Source: Hyphomicrobiales bacterium
Lineage (GTDB): Bacteria > Pseudomonadota > Alphaproteobacteria > Rhizobiales > Rhizobiaceae
Length of the DNA stretch: 64,000 nucleotides
Assembly (NCBI GenBank): GCA_900468285.1
Contig: UBTF01000006.1
Span: forward strand, 186,001-250,000
Direction: 5' to 3'
Positions 18,872 through 32,846 of this stretch are shown here, in pieces. Each line of letters opens with the position of its first letter. Position 1 is the first letter of the stretch. The translations under genes were made by a program, and so were the position numbers. A model generated the notes under the pieces. It saw nothing but the letters and a program-made list of their open reading frames with translations, did not search any database and was not told the DNA's origin.

Positions 18872-19177
18872 ATGAGCGACCTTGACGATATCAGCAAGAC
18901 AGAACTCGAGGCGGCGGCATTTCGCAGGCTTCTCAAGCATTTGCGAGAGCGCAGCGATGTCCAGAACATCGACCTGATGAACCTTGCCGGTTTTTGCCGC
19001 AACTGCCTTTCCAACTGGTATGCGGACGCGGCACGGGAGGCCGGACATGACATCTCCAAGGATGCCGCCCGCGAGATGGTCTATGGAATGCCCTATGAAG
19101 AGTGGAAGACGCTGCACCAAGCCGAGGCAACGGATACCCAGAAAGCCTCATTCGAGAAGAACAAGCCCCACGAATAG
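18872..19177 (+). CDS. DUF1244 protein
   Basis: A 101-residue protein typical of the DUF1244 family, with the conserved cysteine pair in LAGFCRNCLSNWY and the block MVYGMPYEEWKTLHQ. It is small, soluble and alpha-helical in appearance; function is unknown. It starts 12 bp after the amidohydrolase gene with GCGGAGAG upstream. The gene neighbourhood is shared by other rhizobia. Confidence 0.85.
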   Translation: MSDLDDISKTELEAAAFRRLLKHLRERSDVQNIDLMNLAGFCRNCLSNWYADAAREAGHDISKDAAREMVYGMPYEEWKTLHQAEATDTQKASFEKNKPHE

Positions 19178-19334
19178 GCCCTTGTGCAAGGAAACGGCTT
19201 GACGCCGGAGCCGTGGACGGGCAGTTCACCATCCTGAAAAAAATCGGGCTGTTGCCAGGCTTTTGCCTGGCGCGCCCGACGAGTTTCTATCAAGTGCCTC
19301 CGCATGAGAGTGCCCGACGTCTGAAGGAAAGATA

Positions 19335-19589
19335 ATGGACGATACAGCCACAACAGAAACCGTAGCCGCCGCCGAACTTCGTCAGTTCATCGAGCGTATT
19401 GAGCGACTGGAAGAAGAAAAAGCTGCGATTTCCGGCGATATCAAGGACGTCATGGGCGAAGCCAAGGGCCGCGGCTACGATACGAAGGCCATTCGCACGA
19501 TCATTCGTCTTCGCAAGAAAGACGCCAATGAGCGTATCGAGGAAGAGACGATCCTGCAGACCTACATGGCTGCTCTGGGTATGGAATAA
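19335..19589 (+). CDS. gapR: GapR-type nucleoid-associated protein (DUF2312)
   Basis: An 84-residue protein of the DUF2312 family, whose Caulobacter member GapR binds AT-rich, overtwisted DNA ahead of replication and transcription. The N-terminal half (residues 10-50) is a coiled coil ([18 protein letters not shown]) and the basic helix [20 protein letters not shown] is the DNA contact region. Start 19335 has AAGGAAAG. The 157-bp space upstream holds a small hairpin, GCCAGGC-TTTT-GCCTGGC at 19254-19271, without a T tract. Confidence 0.85.
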   Translation: MDDTATTETVAAAELRQFIERIERLEEEKAAISGDIKDVMGEAKGRGYDTKAIRTIIRLRKKDANERIEEETILQTYMAALGME

Positions 19590-19636
19590 GAGAGACAGGT
19601 GATGCGGCGCGGGTGTGCAGACACCCCTGCCGTATG

Positions 19637-20578
19637 CTATTCCCCGGGCGCGAAGAAGGCGTCTATCGCTGCCAATGCCTGATCGCGGTAGACATCGCGC
19701 TCCAGCAGAACTTCGTGGCGGGCGCCGGTTATGGGGATGAGTTGTGCGGCGCGGAAATTGCGGGATAACTCCTCCTGCGCGGCATAGGGCGTCAGCCTGT
19801 CGCGCATTGGTGCCAGAAGAAGCGTTGGCACTGTGACATTGGTCAGGTGATCCTGTCTTGTCACGCGCGGCATCGTTTTCAGCACTTCAAAAAGCCAGCG
19901 AGCCGTTGGCGCACCGATAAACAGCTCCGGGTGTTGCGTTCCGATGGCGACGTTGCGGGCGAATCGGTCCGGATCTGATGTCAGAGGGTTGTCATCGAAG
20001 GAGCGTTCGCGCTGGTCCTTGCCCAGTTGCACGCCTCCAAGGCCCGTCAGGGTCAGCGCCGTGGCAACGGTTCTTATGAACCAGCCCGGCATGGATTGCC
20101 CGGAGAGGGTAATGAACGGTGCGCTCAGCACCATGCGGTCGATCCTGTTGGACAGGGAAGGGGCCATTGCCAGCGCGGCCAGTCCGCCGGTGGAATGTGC
20201 CAGCATGAAGAAGGGCAGGCGCGTATCGGGCAGCACAACCTGCTCGAGAAACAGCGAAATATCCTTCTGGTAGTCTGAAAAGCGCCGCACATAACCCGCA
20301 TGCGCCTTTTTCAGCAATCTCTCCGAGCCACCCTGGCCGCGCGTATCGAAGGTCGCGACCCAGAAGCCTTTGGCAGTCAGGTCATTGATGGTCTCGAAAT
20401 ATTTCTCGATGCACTCGTTCCTGCCATGGACAAGCACGATGGTGCCTCGGGCAATCGATTGCCCGGAGCGGAAGATGGCGTAGCGGAGCTTCTTGTTTTT
20501 GTGACCGGTGAAATAGCCTGCGATATGGTTTTCGGGCACGGGGTTGCCCTTGGTCGCGTGCAATATGGCTTCGGTCAT
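19637..20578 (-). CDS. Alpha/beta hydrolase (lysophospholipase/monoglyceride lipase-like)
   Basis: A 313-residue serine hydrolase resembling PldB/monoacylglycerol lipases. The oxyanion strand TIVLVHGRNECIEKY, the nucleophile elbow AHSTGG (Ser), and late Asp (MRDRLTP) and His (GARHEVLLE) positions give a full triad. It has no signal peptide. Start 20578 (MTEAILHATKG) is chosen because the preceding 60 codons of open frame do not resemble the family. It converges with gapR. Confidence 0.85.
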   Translation of the reverse strand: MTEAILHATKGNPVPENHIAGYFTGHKNKKLRYAIFRSGQSIARGTIVLVHGRNECIEKYFETINDLTAKGFWVATFDTRGQGGSERLLKKAHAGYVRRFSDYQKDISLFLEQVVLPDTRLPFFMLAHSTGGLAALAMAPSLSNRIDRMVLSAPFITLSGQSMPGWFIRTVATALTLTGLGGVQLGKDQRERSFDDNPLTSDPDRFARNVAIGTQHPELFIGAPTARWLFEVLKTMPRVTRQDHLTNVTVPTLLLAPMRDRLTPYAAQEELSRNFRAAQLIPITGARHEVLLERDVYRDQALAAIDAFFAPGE

Positions 20579-20836
20579 GAAGGATTTCCGGCTGGGCACT
20601 GAAGATGTGTTCCATAACGGGATAAGTGGCGCGTCCGGGGACGTCAAAGGAAAAATTGCCGGAACCGTCGGTCTTAGCAGTCGCGGTTCCGGCGAATAAG
20701 ACAGAAGAAGAAGGGACGTTACACTTCTGCCGCCGGAGATTGCCTCCGATGAGGTCATGTCTATCGCTGCGAAACTGAATGATTTCAGAACCTGTCATTC
20801 ACATTTCGTTCAGCGAAAATCCCGGGCACCAGAACT

Positions 20837-20865
20837 CTTGAACTTGTGCAAATGCCTTCCCATCT
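20837..20865 (+). promoter_or_regulatory. Probable sigma-32 (RpoH) promoter of hsp20
   Basis: CTTGAA (20837-20842), a 16-bp spacer, and CCCATCT (20859-20865) match the heat-shock sigma factor consensus closely. Transcription would start near 20872, leaving a leader of about 90 bases before the hsp20 start codon. Confidence 0.7.
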
Positions 20866-20872
20866 CATGATC

Positions 20873-20961
20873 ACGGTCGCCAGAACGGGGCCGTTTCCGG
20901 TCACTCGTCGCCATAAGGGGCGAGGGCCCTAACCGCAAACAGTCGCTCACAGGAGGACACC
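20873..20961 (+). promoter_or_regulatory. hsp20 5' leader, possible ROSE-like RNA thermometer
   Basis: A leader of about 90 bases. The last part reads TCGCT (20943-20947), CAC, then the ribosome site AGGAGGA (20951-20957); a U-Y-G-C-U element facing the ribosome site is the hallmark of ROSE thermometers found in rhizobial small heat-shock genes. Upstream hairpin potential exists (CTCGTC against GGCGAG). The pairing is short and was judged by eye only. Confidence 0.35.
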
Positions 20962-21444
20962 ATGCGTCACGTTGATTTTTCTCCACTCTACCGCTCCACG
21001 GTCGGTTTCGACCGCCTTTTTTCCATGCTCGATGGCATTGGCCAGCCTGAGCAGGCCCAGGCCTATCCGCCCTACAATATCGAACGCACGGGTGAAAACG
21101 CTTACCGCATCACCATGGCCGTTGCCGGTTTCGATGAAAGTGAACTCAGCATCGAATCGCGCGCCAATGTGCTGACCGTGAAGGCGGAAAAGGCTGATGA
21201 AAACAAGGAAAGCGAAGGCGAATTCCTCTATCGCGGCATCGCCAAGCGCGCCTTTGAGCGCCGCTTCCAGCTTGCCGATCACGTAGAGGTGCAGAATGCA
21301 TCGCTCAAGAACGGCCTGTTGCACATCGATCTTCTGCGCAACATTCCCGAAGCCATGAAGCCGCGCCGCATCGCGATCGTCTCTGACATTGCAGATGCGC
21401 CAAAGCAGATCGAGGCTCAGGTCACGCCTGCTCAGGTCAACTAA
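20962..21444 (+). CDS. Small heat-shock protein, Hsp20/alpha-crystallin (IbpA-like)
   Basis: A 160-residue ATP-independent holdase chaperone. The N-terminus MRHVDFSPLYRSTVGFDRLF and the alpha-crystallin domain (about 35-135; PPYNIERTGENAYRITMAVA, then FLYRGIAKRAFERRFQLAD, then LKNGLLHIDLLRNIPE) match class A rhizobial sHsps of the IbpA type. AGGAGG lies at ideal spacing. It is monocistronic, with a heat-shock promoter upstream and a terminator downstream. Confidence 0.95.
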   Translation: MRHVDFSPLYRSTVGFDRLFSMLDGIGQPEQAQAYPPYNIERTGENAYRITMAVAGFDESELSIESRANVLTVKAEKADENKESEGEFLYRGIAKRAFERRFQLADHVEVQNASLKNGLLHIDLLRNIPEAMKPRRIAIVSDIADAPKQIEAQVTPAQVN

Positions 21445-21471
21445 GGCGTAACCCTTCTTGAAAAACCAACG

Positions 21472-21499
21472 AAACGGCCCTCACTGCAGGGCCGTTTTT
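21472..21499 (+). terminator. hsp20 terminator
   Basis: A perfect 9-bp stem AAACGGCCC (21472-21480) with its complement at 21489-21497, loop of 8, then TTTTTG. Its right arm and loop lie inside the last codons of the convergent carrier gene. Confidence 0.85.
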
Positions 21500-22545
21500 G
21501 TTTGCTCGGGCAGGACGACGGCTTCTGCAGGTGTTGCCGTTTCCTCGGGCTTGGCTTTCGTTACGGCCTTTGCCTTTTCATCTGCCTGCGTCTTGCGCGC
21601 ATAGCGCTGCGCAATCACGGCGCAGGCCATCAGCTGGATCTGGTGAAACAGCATGAGCGGCAGAACGATTGCCCCGATGCTCTGCCCCGCGAAGATGGCG
21701 CCCGCCATGGGCACGCCGCTGGCCAGGCTCTTCTTGGAGCCGCAGAAGGTGATGGTGATCTCGTCCTCCTTCTTGAAACCAACCAGCCGACTTCCGAACA
21801 TGGTGATGACAAGGACGGTGGCGAGCAGCAGGATATCGATGCCAATGACCACGCCGATATCGCGAAGGGTAAACTGGTTCCAGATGCCTTCGACCACCGC
21901 CTCACTGAAGGCAAGGTAAACCACCATCAGGATGGAGCCACGATCGACGGGTGCCAGAAGGCTTTTGCGTGCGCGGATCCAGTCTCCGATCCACGGCTGC
22001 AAGAGCTGGCCCAGAATGAAGGGCAAGAGAAGCTGCAGGAAAATCTGCAGGAAGGCATCCAGAGAAAATCCACCACCATGGCCGCCGACGGTAAAAAGGA
22101 AGCCGACCAGCACCGGGGTGAGAAACATGCCAAGGATGTTCGACGCCGAAGCCGCACAGACGGCGGCGGGCACATTGCCGCCTGCCATAGACGTAAAGGC
22201 AATGGAAGACTGCACCGTGGAGGGCAGAACGCAAAGAAACAGAACGCCCATATAGAGCGGTGCCGGCAGAATTTTCTGCGGAATATAGCCCAGGGCAACA
22301 CCGAGCAGCGGGAACAGGCCGAAGGTCACAAGCAGGATGACCAGATGCAGCCGCCAGTGCAGAACGCCCGCAATCACCACGTCGCGCGATAGTCTTGCCC
22401 CGTGCAGGAAAAACAGCAGGGCGATGGCGCATTTGGTCGCGATGCCGAAATAATCCGCCAACTCGCCGCTTACGGGCAGCAGCGAGGCGATGATGACGGT
22501 GGCGACAAGCATCATGGTGAAACGGTCGGGCAGGAAGCGGCTCAT
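21481..22545 (-). CDS. Bile acid:sodium symporter family carrier (YfeH/SLC10A7-like)
   Basis: A 354-residue inner-membrane protein with about ten hydrophobic segments. Motifs typical of the BASS fold are present: FLHGARLS, LPSTVQSSIAFTSMAGGN and the second-repeat FCGSKKSLASGVPMA. Substrate is unknown for this branch. The C-terminal 40 residues are hydrophilic. Start 22545 (MSRFLPDRFTMM) fits the family; an in-frame start 45 bp upstream adds a basic tail and cannot be excluded. A LysR gene is divergent 103 bp away, which suggests the regulator controls this carrier. Confidence 0.85.
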   Translation of the reverse strand: MSRFLPDRFTMMLVATVIIASLLPVSGELADYFGIATKCAIALLFFLHGARLSRDVVIAGVLHWRLHLVILLVTFGLFPLLGVALGYIPQKILPAPLYMGVLFLCVLPSTVQSSIAFTSMAGGNVPAAVCAASASNILGMFLTPVLVGFLFTVGGHGGGFSLDAFLQIFLQLLLPFILGQLLQPWIGDWIRARKSLLAPVDRGSILMVVYLAFSEAVVEGIWNQFTLRDIGVVIGIDILLLATVLVITMFGSRLVGFKKEDEITITFCGSKKSLASGVPMAGAIFAGQSIGAIVLPLMLFHQIQLMACAVIAQRYARKTQADEKAKAVTKAKPEETATPAEAVVLPEQTKTALQ

Positions 22546-22626
22546 GGAGACATGCTTTCTTTCATGGGATCTCATTGAATATTGCGGCACTATCGCTCAT
22601 CATGAAATCAGATGCAAAAACTAACA

Positions 22627-22647
22627 GTTATCACCTTTCAGGATAAC
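22627..22647. promoter_or_regulatory. Dyad overlapping the LysR ribosome site
   Basis: GTTATC (22627-22632), nine bases, GATAAC (22642-22647): perfect 6-bp arms containing the T-N11-A pattern of LysR operators. The right arm overlaps the AGGA ribosome site of the LysR gene, whose ATG begins at 22649. Confidence 0.45.
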
Positions 22648-22648
22648 C

Positions 22649-23509
22649 ATGCTGAACTTGCAACATCTTGCCAGCTTCGTAACGCTGGAGCAGACCATGA
22701 GCTTTACCGCAGCCGCAGCCCGGCTTGGCATCGGCCAGTCCACACTCAGCCAGCACATCCAGCGTCTGGAAACGTCGCTTGGGCAGCGGTTGATCGCACG
22801 CGATACGCACCGCGTGAGACTGACGCCCGAGGGGGAAGCGTTGCTGGGCTATGCGCGTTCCATGCTCGACATCAACAACAAGGTTGCGGCGCTGTTCGGC
22901 GAGAGCAAGCTGCGCGGACGTCTGCGGCTCGGCGTTTCAGAGGATTTCGTCGCCAGCCGTCTCACCGTCATTCTGGAGGAATTCACCCGGCTTTATCCGC
23001 TGGTGGATCTGGAGCTGACGGTAGCGCTCAGCGGTGCGCTTTACGAGATGCAGGACAATGGTGAGCTGGACGTGGTGCTGGCCAAACGGCGTCTCGGCGA
23101 TCAGCTGGGCCATTTCCTGTATCGCGAACCGCTGGTCTGGTTGGCGAAGGACCCAGACGCGATCATCTCGCGTGAGCAGGCAGTGCCGCTGATCGCCTTT
23201 CCACCACCCAGCATCACCCGTAAAGCTGCGCAGGAAGCGCTGGACCGAGCCGGTGTAGCGTGGCGGATCGTCTGCACCTGCGCAAGCCTCAGCGGCCTGA
23301 CTGCCGCCGCGCGGGCAGGTATGGGCGTTCTCGTCCAACCTCGCAGCATGGCGCCGTCGGGTCTGCGTGAGTTGCCCCGGGGCGCCTTGCCTGTTCTGGA
23401 GGATGTTGAATTCGTGCTCCAGCCGCGAAAGGGTGCGGATGCAGAACTGGTCGAGGCACTGTCCCGGCTGGTCATGGCGAAAGGCATGGTGCCGGGCAGT
23501 GTTGTGTGA
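22649..23509 (+). CDS. LysR-family transcriptional regulator
   Basis: A 286-residue regulator. Residues 1-65 are the winged helix-turn-helix (MSFTAAAARLGIGQSTLSQHIQRLE) and about 90-285 the periplasmic-binding-like effector domain. It is divergent from the BASS-family carrier gene, with a dyad overlapping its own ribosome site, a layout typical of autoregulated LysR genes that control a neighbour. The effector is unknown. Confidence 0.93.
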   Translation: MLNLQHLASFVTLEQTMSFTAAAARLGIGQSTLSQHIQRLETSLGQRLIARDTHRVRLTPEGEALLGYARSMLDINNKVAALFGESKLRGRLRLGVSEDFVASRLTVILEEFTRLYPLVDLELTVALSGALYEMQDNGELDVVLAKRRLGDQLGHFLYREPLVWLAKDPDAIISREQAVPLIAFPPPSITRKAAQEALDRAGVAWRIVCTCASLSGLTAAARAGMGVLVQPRSMAPSGLRELPRGALPVLEDVEFVLQPRKGADAELVEALSRLVMAKGMVPGSVV

Positions 23510-23519
23510 GCTTTTCCAT

Positions 23520-23550
23520 CCGTCATACCGGATCAAGTGCGGTATGACGG
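23520..23550. repeat. Small palindromic intergenic hairpin
   Basis: CCGTCATACCG (23520-23530) and CGGTATGACGG (23540-23550) are perfect 11-bp arms around a 9-base loop, between the converging LysR and threonine aldolase genes. The CGTCAT...ATGACG ends and the GATCAAG-type loop resemble the short RIME-type palindromes of rhizobia. It may also end transcription from both sides, though there is no T tract. Confidence 0.55.
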
Positions 23551-23560
23551 AAAGGCGAGA

Positions 23561-24616
23561 TTATGGTGCCCCGCAGATCCGCAGGAATTCATCGACATCC
23601 GTTTCAAGCGTGGCAAAGCTTGTGACGAGGCGGATGAGCTGTTCGTTCTCGCCAACTTTCTCGTTCATGTCGTGGGGAACGGGCCAGTCATAGAAGCTTG
23701 CTCCGGCATCCTTTGCGGCCTTTGCCTTTGCCTTGTCCAGCACCACGAAAAGCTCGTTGGATTGTGTCGGCCAGGCCAGACGCGCACTGTTGGAGGCGGA
23801 GAGGCCATCGCGCAGGCGCGTTGCCATGGCGTTGGCGTGTGCTGCAAGTTCCAGCCAGAGATCGTCCTTGAAATAGGCATCGAACTGGGCCGCCATGAAG
23901 CGGGTCTTGGAGAAAAGCTGGGCCGAGCGCTTGCGGATGAAGGGCAGGTCTTCTGCCATTTTTGGGTCCATGTAAACGATGGCTTCCGCACACCAGCAAC
24001 CGTTCTTGGTGGCGCCGAAGGAGAGTATATCGACGCCGCGCTTCCATGTCATTTCGGCGGGCGTAGTGCCAAGCGCCATCAAGGCATTGCCAAAGCGCGC
24101 GCCGTCCATGTGCAGGGGAACGCCCGCATTCTTCGCGATTTTGGAAATGGCGTCGATCTCATCGAGCTCGTAAACCGTACCCTGTTCTGTCGCCTGCGTC
24201 AGCGTCACCAGCATGGGCTGGCCCTGATGGATGGAGCCCGGAGGAAAGCGGCCAATGGCGGCTTCAAGGTTCTTCGGCAGCATCTTGCCGTTGGGGCCAG
24301 CGACCGGCATCAAGCGGGACGCGTTGGAGAAATAGACCGGCGCGCCGCACTCATCCTCGATCACATGCGCTTCAGAATGACAGAAGGCGATGCCGCCGGG
24401 TCGTGCCACGCTTGCAAGTGCCAGCGAATTGGCAGCGGTGCCGGTGCCGACGAAGAAAACCGCGACGTCGCGCTCGAAAATCTCGTTGAAGCGCTTCTCG
24501 ATCGCCCGGTCCAACTCGCTCGTGCCATAGGCGGCAGCAAAACGGGTGGATTCCTTCATCAAGCGCTCATTGATGGCCGGGTGGGCACCTGCCCAATTGT
24601 CGGAAGCAAAAAACAT
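23561..24616 (-). CDS. ltaE: Low-specificity threonine aldolase / beta-eliminating lyase
   Basis: A 351-residue PLP enzyme cleaving threonine or allo-threonine to glycine and acetaldehyde. The PLP lysine is in LSFGATKNGCW, the N-terminal block is FFASDNWAGAHPAI and the conserved aspartate is in PLHMDGARFGNAL. The length matches the family. It is monocistronic and divergent from gltB. Confidence 0.9.
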   Translation of the reverse strand: MFFASDNWAGAHPAINERLMKESTRFAAAYGTSELDRAIEKRFNEIFERDVAVFFVGTGTAANSLALASVARPGGIAFCHSEAHVIEDECGAPVYFSNASRLMPVAGPNGKMLPKNLEAAIGRFPPGSIHQGQPMLVTLTQATEQGTVYELDEIDAISKIAKNAGVPLHMDGARFGNALMALGTTPAEMTWKRGVDILSFGATKNGCWCAEAIVYMDPKMAEDLPFIRKRSAQLFSKTRFMAAQFDAYFKDDLWLELAAHANAMATRLRDGLSASNSARLAWPTQSNELFVVLDKAKAKAAKDAGASFYDWPVPHDMNEKVGENEQLIRLVTSFATLETDVDEFLRICGAP

Positions 24617-24860
24617 GGGTCTGCACTTTCGATGAGTTGACGATCTATGCCGGGCTGGCCTTGCCAGATGATCGTCTATTTATGGGCTTATTTTCGGGAA
24701 CGCAAATCTGGCAATGAAAGCAATATTTTCGCTGCTGTCATGGAAGAAAATTGCGCGTAAATCGGCACGTGAGACATTAACCGTCATTTGCCGGGTTTAT
24801 AATTTGTTAGGGTGGACTTGCGGAGTGCCGATGTTTCTGTCAAAATCCAACCAGAATTGA

Positions 24861-24909
24861 GACAGCAATGCTGTCCTAAATTGACAAGCGGATGCGAAGC
24901 CTTTATCCA
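24861..24909 (+). promoter_or_regulatory. Candidate gltB promoter with upstream dyad
   Basis: TTGACA (24881-24886), 17-bp spacer, TATCCA (24904-24909) form a good sigma-70-type promoter 72 bp before the gltB start. Directly upstream is GACAGC-AAT-GCTGTC (24861-24875), a perfect 6-bp-arm dyad placed where an activator or repressor would touch RNA polymerase. The leader also carries GCGGATGC (24888-24895) and its complement GCATCCGC (24929-24936). The rest of the 364-bp ltaE-gltB interval shows only a second TATAAT (24798-24803). Confidence 0.5.
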
Positions 24910-24980
24910 GAAATCGGGGCAAGGCAGAGCATCCGCCTCTCTGCGTGAAGCCATGCAACCTGTTGCAGGAGGGATGAAAC

Positions 24981-29720
<4,740 letters not shown>

Positions 29721-29736
29721 GTTGGGGTTCGACAAA

Positions 29737-29766
29737 TCCTGTGATATGCTTTGTCATATCACAGGA
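29737..29766. promoter_or_regulatory. vapBC operator/promoter
   Basis: TCCTGTGATATG (29737-29748) and CATATCACAGGA (29755-29766) are perfect 12-bp arms around six bases. A possible promoter overlaps it: TTGGGG (29722-29727), 17 bp, TATGCT (29745-29750). It starts 16 bp after the gltB stop and ends one base before the vapB ribosome site GGAGG. This is the expected position of a VapBC autorepression site. Confidence 0.8.
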
Positions 29767-29777
29767 TGGAGGCGGTC

Positions 29778-30044
29778 ATGAATGTCGTCAAGATTGCGCA
29801 GGTCTTCAACAATGGGAGAAGCCGAGCCATTCGAATTCCCAAGGAATTCGAGTTCGAAGCGGATCAGGTGGAAATCAGCATGAATGAAAATGGTGATTTG
29901 CTTGTTCATCCGGTGAGGACGCCTCGCTCTCCTGCGGGTTTGGTGGCGTGGCTGCGCACACTTGAGCCGCTTTCTGAAGAGGACCAGATGCCTGAAATTG
30001 AGGACTACCCACCGGAGCCTGTGGACATCGATTTTCCAGAATGA
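29778..30044 (+). CDS. vapB: VapB antitoxin (AbrB/SpoVT fold)
   Basis: An 88-residue antitoxin. The N-terminal AbrB-like strand-swapped DNA-binding domain is visible (NVVKIAQVFNNGRSRAIRIP, then FEFEADQVEISMNENGDLLV), and the acidic Pro-rich C-terminus (residues about 60-88) would wrap the toxin. Start 29778 has GGAGG. It overlaps vapC by four bases (ATGA). A strong palindrome directly upstream is its likely operator. Confidence 0.88.
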   Translation: MNVVKIAQVFNNGRSRAIRIPKEFEFEADQVEISMNENGDLLVHPVRTPRSPAGLVAWLRTLEPLSEEDQMPEIEDYPPEPVDIDFPE

Positions 30045-30439
30045 GGTATTTGTACGACACGAACATCATCTCCAACCTGATCCGATCTCCTGAAGAAAAG
30101 GTGGGCCAACGCACGGCGGAACTTGCGATTGGGGACTTGGGGACGAGCATCATTGTGGCGGCAGAACTTCGATTTGGATATCGCAACCGTGGTTCACGGC
30201 GGCTGGAAATGCTGGTTGAGCAGGTTCTGGCAGACTTCGAGATAGCACCTTGGGCATCGCCTGCGGATATGCACTACGCCGAGATACGCAGCACCTTGCA
30301 GAAGCAGGGTCAGTTGATCGGCCAGATGGACATGCTGATTGCCGCCCACGCGCTTGCGCTCGATGCGGTGGTCGTGACGGATAATGAGAAAGAGTTTTCC
30401 CGGGTACCGGGATTGAAAGTTGAAAATTGGCTGCGATAG
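30041..30439 (+). CDS. vapC: VapC toxin, PIN-domain ribonuclease
   Basis: A 132-residue PIN ribonuclease. The acidic site is complete: Asp6 (MRYLYDTNIIS), Glu in IVAAELRFGYRNR, Asp in QMDMLIAAHAL and Asp in VVVTDNEKEF. VapC toxins cut tRNAs or rRNA when the antitoxin is lost. It overlaps vapB by four bases and ends 21 bp before gltD, so gltD may be read from the vapBC transcript. Confidence 0.92.
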   Translation: MRYLYDTNIISNLIRSPEEKVGQRTAELAIGDLGTSIIVAAELRFGYRNRGSRRLEMLVEQVLADFEIAPWASPADMHYAEIRSTLQKQGQLIGQMDMLIAAHALALDAVVVTDNEKEFSRVPGLKVENWLR

Positions 30440-30460
30440 CGCCGCAGAAGGAACTGAAGC

Positions 30461-31918
<1,458 letters not shown>

Positions 31919-31939
31919 GGCCCAGCGATTGAAAATAAG

Positions 31940-31975
31940 AAGCCTCCGAGGTTCTACCCATCGGAGGCTTTTTTG
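31940..31975 (+). terminator. gltD terminator
   Basis: A perfect 10-bp stem AAGCCTCCGA (31940-31949) with its complement (31961-31970), followed by TTTTTT. It closes the gltB-vapBC-gltD unit. Confidence 0.92.
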
Positions 31976-32264
31976 TTGCTGAGCCGTTTTCGCGGCATTG
32001 ATGGGACGCGATGTGCTGACCCCGCCTTGAAGGGTCATTCCGAACTGGCCGAGCGAGCTTCAATCGACGCATGTCCTTGACGGAGCCGCGAGCGGTCTGT
32101 CGTTTTTTCCTGATTTTCCTCAGCGACCAGAATGTCGGCAAAGAAGCCTGCAGGCGGCAGACGCTTGTCAGACCTTGCCTGTTGGCAGCAATTGGTTTCT
32201 CTAGGAACACTGCTACACGCGAGAAGCGGCTAAGCAGGTTTGCCAATTGTCATAGGAGACGCCC

Positions 32265-32846
32265 TTGCAGAGTCTGAGAGATGGAAAGTGGCTCAACGAG
32301 CCCACACAAGCAAAGGCTTCTGATGTCGAGCTTTCCGTAACGACTGACGCCAACACGGATTTTTGGCGTCAGACACATTATGGCTTTGTGCGCGACAGCG
32401 GCCATTTCTACGCGTTCCGGGCTGATCGTGATTTCACCGCTCAGGTTCGTGTCCAGGCGCATTTCGAGCATCTTTACGATCAGGCTGGCCTCATGGTCCG
32501 GCTCGACGAAAGACGGTGGGTCAAGACCGGGATTGAATTCTCGGATGGATATGGCTTGCTCGGCAGTGTGCTGACGAATGGAAACTCCGACTGGGCAACA
32601 GGGCGATATAACGGCAACCCATCAGATTTCTGGATAAGGGTGACCGTCCAGAGCGGCGTTTTGAGAATACAGGCTTCGAACGATGGGAGGACTTGGCCAC
32701 TGGTCCGCCTCTGCCCATTCCCGGAAGCGGATCATTATCTCGTTGGCCCAATGTGCTGCACTCCCGAACGTGCAGGCCTGGAGGTTAGATTTAGCGAATG
32801 GCAATTGGGTCAGGCCCTGGGCAAAGACCTCCACGACCTGACATGA
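32265..32846 (+). CDS. DUF1349 protein
   Basis: A 193-residue protein matching the DUF1349 (concanavalin-like, YesU-type) family: VTTDANTDFWRQTHYGF, DFTAQVRVQAHFEHLYDQAG, VKTGIEFSDGYGLLGSVLT and DWATGRYNGNPSDFWIRVT. The family is an intracellular beta-sandwich of unknown activity, possibly carbohydrate-binding. The start is TTG at 32265, supported by AGGAG at correct spacing. The 289 bp between the gltD terminator and this gene hold no recognised gene. Confidence 0.8.
   Translation: MQSLRDGKWLNEPTQAKASDVELSVTTDANTDFWRQTHYGFVRDSGHFYAFRADRDFTAQVRVQAHFEHLYDQAGLMVRLDERRWVKTGIEFSDGYGLLGSVLTNGNSDWATGRYNGNPSDFWIRVTVQSGVLRIQASNDGRTWPLVRLCPFPEADHYLVGPMCCTPERAGLEVRFSEWQLGQALGKDLHDLT

Noticed and set aside
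19254-19271. GCCAGGC-TTTT-GCCTGGC hairpin between DUF1244 and gapR as terminator
   Set aside because: No T tract follows, so it is noted only as a possible processing or leader structure of gapR.
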